From Chitinophagaceae bacterium (GTDB taxonomy: Bacteria; Bacteroidota; Bacteroidia; Chitinophagales; Chitinophagaceae), in contig CANFKC010000005.1 of the NCBI GenBank assembly GCA_947447265.1, forward strand, positions 1 through 64,000: a stretch of 64,000 nucleotides of DNA, read 5' to 3'. The position numbers and the translations under genes are program-made. The first letter of the stretch is position 1. Every line of letters begins with the position of its first letter. A model generated the notes under the pieces. It had not been told where the DNA came from and did no database searches. It saw nothing but the letters and a program-made list of their open reading frames with translations. Positions 62,901 through 64,000 of this stretch are shown in pieces.

Positions 62901-63701
62901 ATGAGTATCATTACAATTCTATCCGATCTGCAAACGGCCGACATCGGTGTGTGCACGCTTAAAGCTGCCCTGATTCAGCTACCGGCAAAAAATAACATTA
63001 TAGATATTACACATGCAATAAGCAAAACAGATATACAGCAGGCCGCGTATTTATCAGCCTCTTCTTATATCCATTTTCCCGAAGGGACTATTCATTTGCT
63101 TTTAGTAGATATTTTTCAGCGCAACAGGCAAAAGCTAATACTGGCAGTACATAATGGTCATTACTTCCTGGCGCCTGACAATGGTATTCTTTCCCTGATA
63201 ACAGGGGATGACGAAACGACATCAATTTATCTTTGCCGGGAATTTCAGGGTTTCCCCGCACTTGCCAGCTGGATAGATGCTGTTACTGATACTATAAATA
63301 TGCTACAGAGCGGTGGCAAACCGGAAGTAGTACTTTCGCTATATACACCGGAGCGCAACTATAAATTGCCCCAGCCAACAATATTTAATAGCCGGGTCGA
63401 TTGCAGTATTCTGCATATTGACCGCTATGGAAATATGATTTTAAACCTGAACCGCAACCAGTTCGAAGAAATTATCGGCGATAAGAAATTCGGGATAAAA
63501 ATATTAGGCGTACGGGAAGAAATAAACCAGGTAAGCCAGCATTACAATGATGTGGAAGAAGGCAAGTTTTTATGCCGGTTCAACAGCTCCGGCTATCTTG
63601 AAATAGCCATTAACCGCTCACCTGCAGATAGTTTTGAACCTAAACCACTACCCTCCCGTACCATTAGTTACGATAAAATAAGCATTAACATACATTCGTA
63701 A
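62901..63701 (+). CDS. Divergent SAM hydroxide adenosyltransferase/chlorinase-fold (DUF62) protein
   Basis: Start 62901 (MSIITILSDLQTADIGVCTL) gives 266 residues. Family features kept are NIIDITHAISKTDIQQAAYL, FPEGTIHLLLVD, FLAPDNGILSLI and HIDRYGNMILNL. The canonical TDFG is SDLQ, and VDPGVGT-R is VDIFQRNRQ, altering the SAM-site loops. Normal members hydrolyse SAM to adenosine and methionine with an activated water. This one may have a different or reduced activity. Cytosolic; isolated gene. Confidence 0.85.
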   Translation: MSIITILSDLQTADIGVCTLKAALIQLPAKNNIIDITHAISKTDIQQAAYLSASSYIHFPEGTIHLLLVDIFQRNRQKLILAVHNGHYFLAPDNGILSLITGDDETTSIYLCREFQGFPALASWIDAVTDTINMLQSGGKPEVVLSLYTPERNYKLPQPTIFNSRVDCSILHIDRYGNMILNLNRNQFEEIIGDKKFGIKILGVREEINQVSQHYNDVEEGKFLCRFNSSGYLEIAINRSPADSFEPKPLPSRTISYDKISINIHS

Positions 63702-63738
63702 AAAACAGATTTCGACGAGCTTACAAGAGTACTAGCTA

Positions 63739-64000
63739 TCAGTGCTTTATACCTCCGCCTACCATTAGCGCAATAGCTTTGGCATCGGTTATAATGCTGG
63801 CACGGTATTGTGGCAAAAGCAACCATTTATTTTCCGGTGCGTTCCATTGTTCTGGTATAGCGCTCCACAGCACCTGCTTATTGCGGTTTACAATAGAAAT
63901 ATTCGCATACGGGCTGCATAAGGAAATGAACATTTCGCCACCCGGCAACTCATAGGCACTACCTCCGGTGGTTACATTATCCCTCATCTGGTGGTTACGA
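63739..64000 (-). CDS. C-terminal part of an unidentified protein, cut by window edge
   Basis: The minus-strand frame is open from the window edge to a stop at 63739; the Met at 63987 is probably internal because the codons before it are also open. The visible 87 residues include RDNVTTGGSAYELPGGEMFI, SIVNRNKQVLWSAIPEQW and a Gly-rich end (MVGGGIKH). The ELPGGEMFISL/NRNKQVLWSA phrases look like the final blades of a propeller such as an arylsulfotransferase-like protein. This is weak. Confidence 0.55.
   Translation of the reverse strand, partial: RNHQMRDNVTTGGSAYELPGGEMFISLCSPYANISIVNRNKQVLWSAIPEQWNAPENKWLLLPQYRASIITDAKAIALMVGGGIKH

Noticed and set aside
1-64000. CRISPR array, tRNA or rRNA genes, IS elements
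   Set aside because: No regularly spaced repeats with unique spacers, no cloverleaf or rRNA sequence, and no transposase or integrase frame were seen by eye. A tRNAscan or ISfinder run could overturn this.

Overview
The window looks like a chromosomal segment of a member of the Bacteroidota, probably Chitinophagales/Sphingobacteriales. The reasons are many secreted proteins with type IX secretion (T9SS) C-terminal sorting domains (type A at the 3' ends of the genes at 12058, 23774, 40603, 50911 and 54215; type B/CHU_C on the 1710-residue adhesin at 43600), T9SS/gliding components (PorQ, a PorP/SprF protein), many SPII lipoproteins, weak Shine-Dalgarno signals, and a TAnnTTTG-type promoter upstream of ahcY. 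I saw no rRNA, tRNA, CRISPR array, integrase or insertion sequence.

Layout. 1-3.4 kb: start of an unknown gene, ahcY with a strong terminator, and two tandem paralogous lipoproteins. 4.4-9 kb (minus): MBOAT acyltransferase, SGNH/AlgX-like protein, alpha/beta hydrolase and GT2 glycosyltransferase, a likely glycan O-acetylation cluster. 9.1-11.6 kb: AT-rich accessory stretch with a lipoprotein, a small membrane protein and about 950 bp of structured non-coding DNA. 11.6-18.9 kb: SnoaL-like protein, NHL-repeat T9SS protein, an isolated cyanophycin synthetase, a TPR protein ending in a histidine-kinase-like H-box helix, and a PhyH dioxygenase.

18.9-22.2 kb (minus) is the most unusual locus: a 429-residue protein without signal peptide, with DTSKVL linker repeats and a His-Gly / Ala-Cys pair typical of clan CD (caspase-like) peptidases, followed with tiny gaps or 4-nt overlaps by two copies of a two-gene unit (TonB_C-like lipoprotein plus exported protein). 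The copies are nearly identical in blocks and sharply different in others. It resembles a polymorphic effector followed by duplicated, diversifying immunity genes; this is an inference.

22.4-34.8 kb: OmpA-like protein, Crp/Fnr regulator, M14 carboxypeptidase, then two copies of a divergent module (small exported CxGxGIC protein facing away from a TPR/H-box protein lacking a kinase domain), then fabI, porQ and an orphan VWA protein. 34.8-37 kb: hicB with a frameshifted hicA, a lipoprotein, a metallo-beta-lactamase-fold hydrolase. 37-48.7 kb: a large degenerate-peptidase/TolB/outer-membrane protein, an SBBP-type T9SS protein and an SprF-SprB-like pair. 48.7-64 kb: palindromic repeats, the C-terminal transketolase subunit, SUI1, an M1 aminopeptidase, pirin, a giant NHL/Ig T9SS protein, a lipoprotein propeller, an ECF sigma/anti-sigma/outer-membrane operon, two DUF2911 proteins, a divergent SAM hydroxide adenosyltransferase-like protein and the end of an unknown gene.
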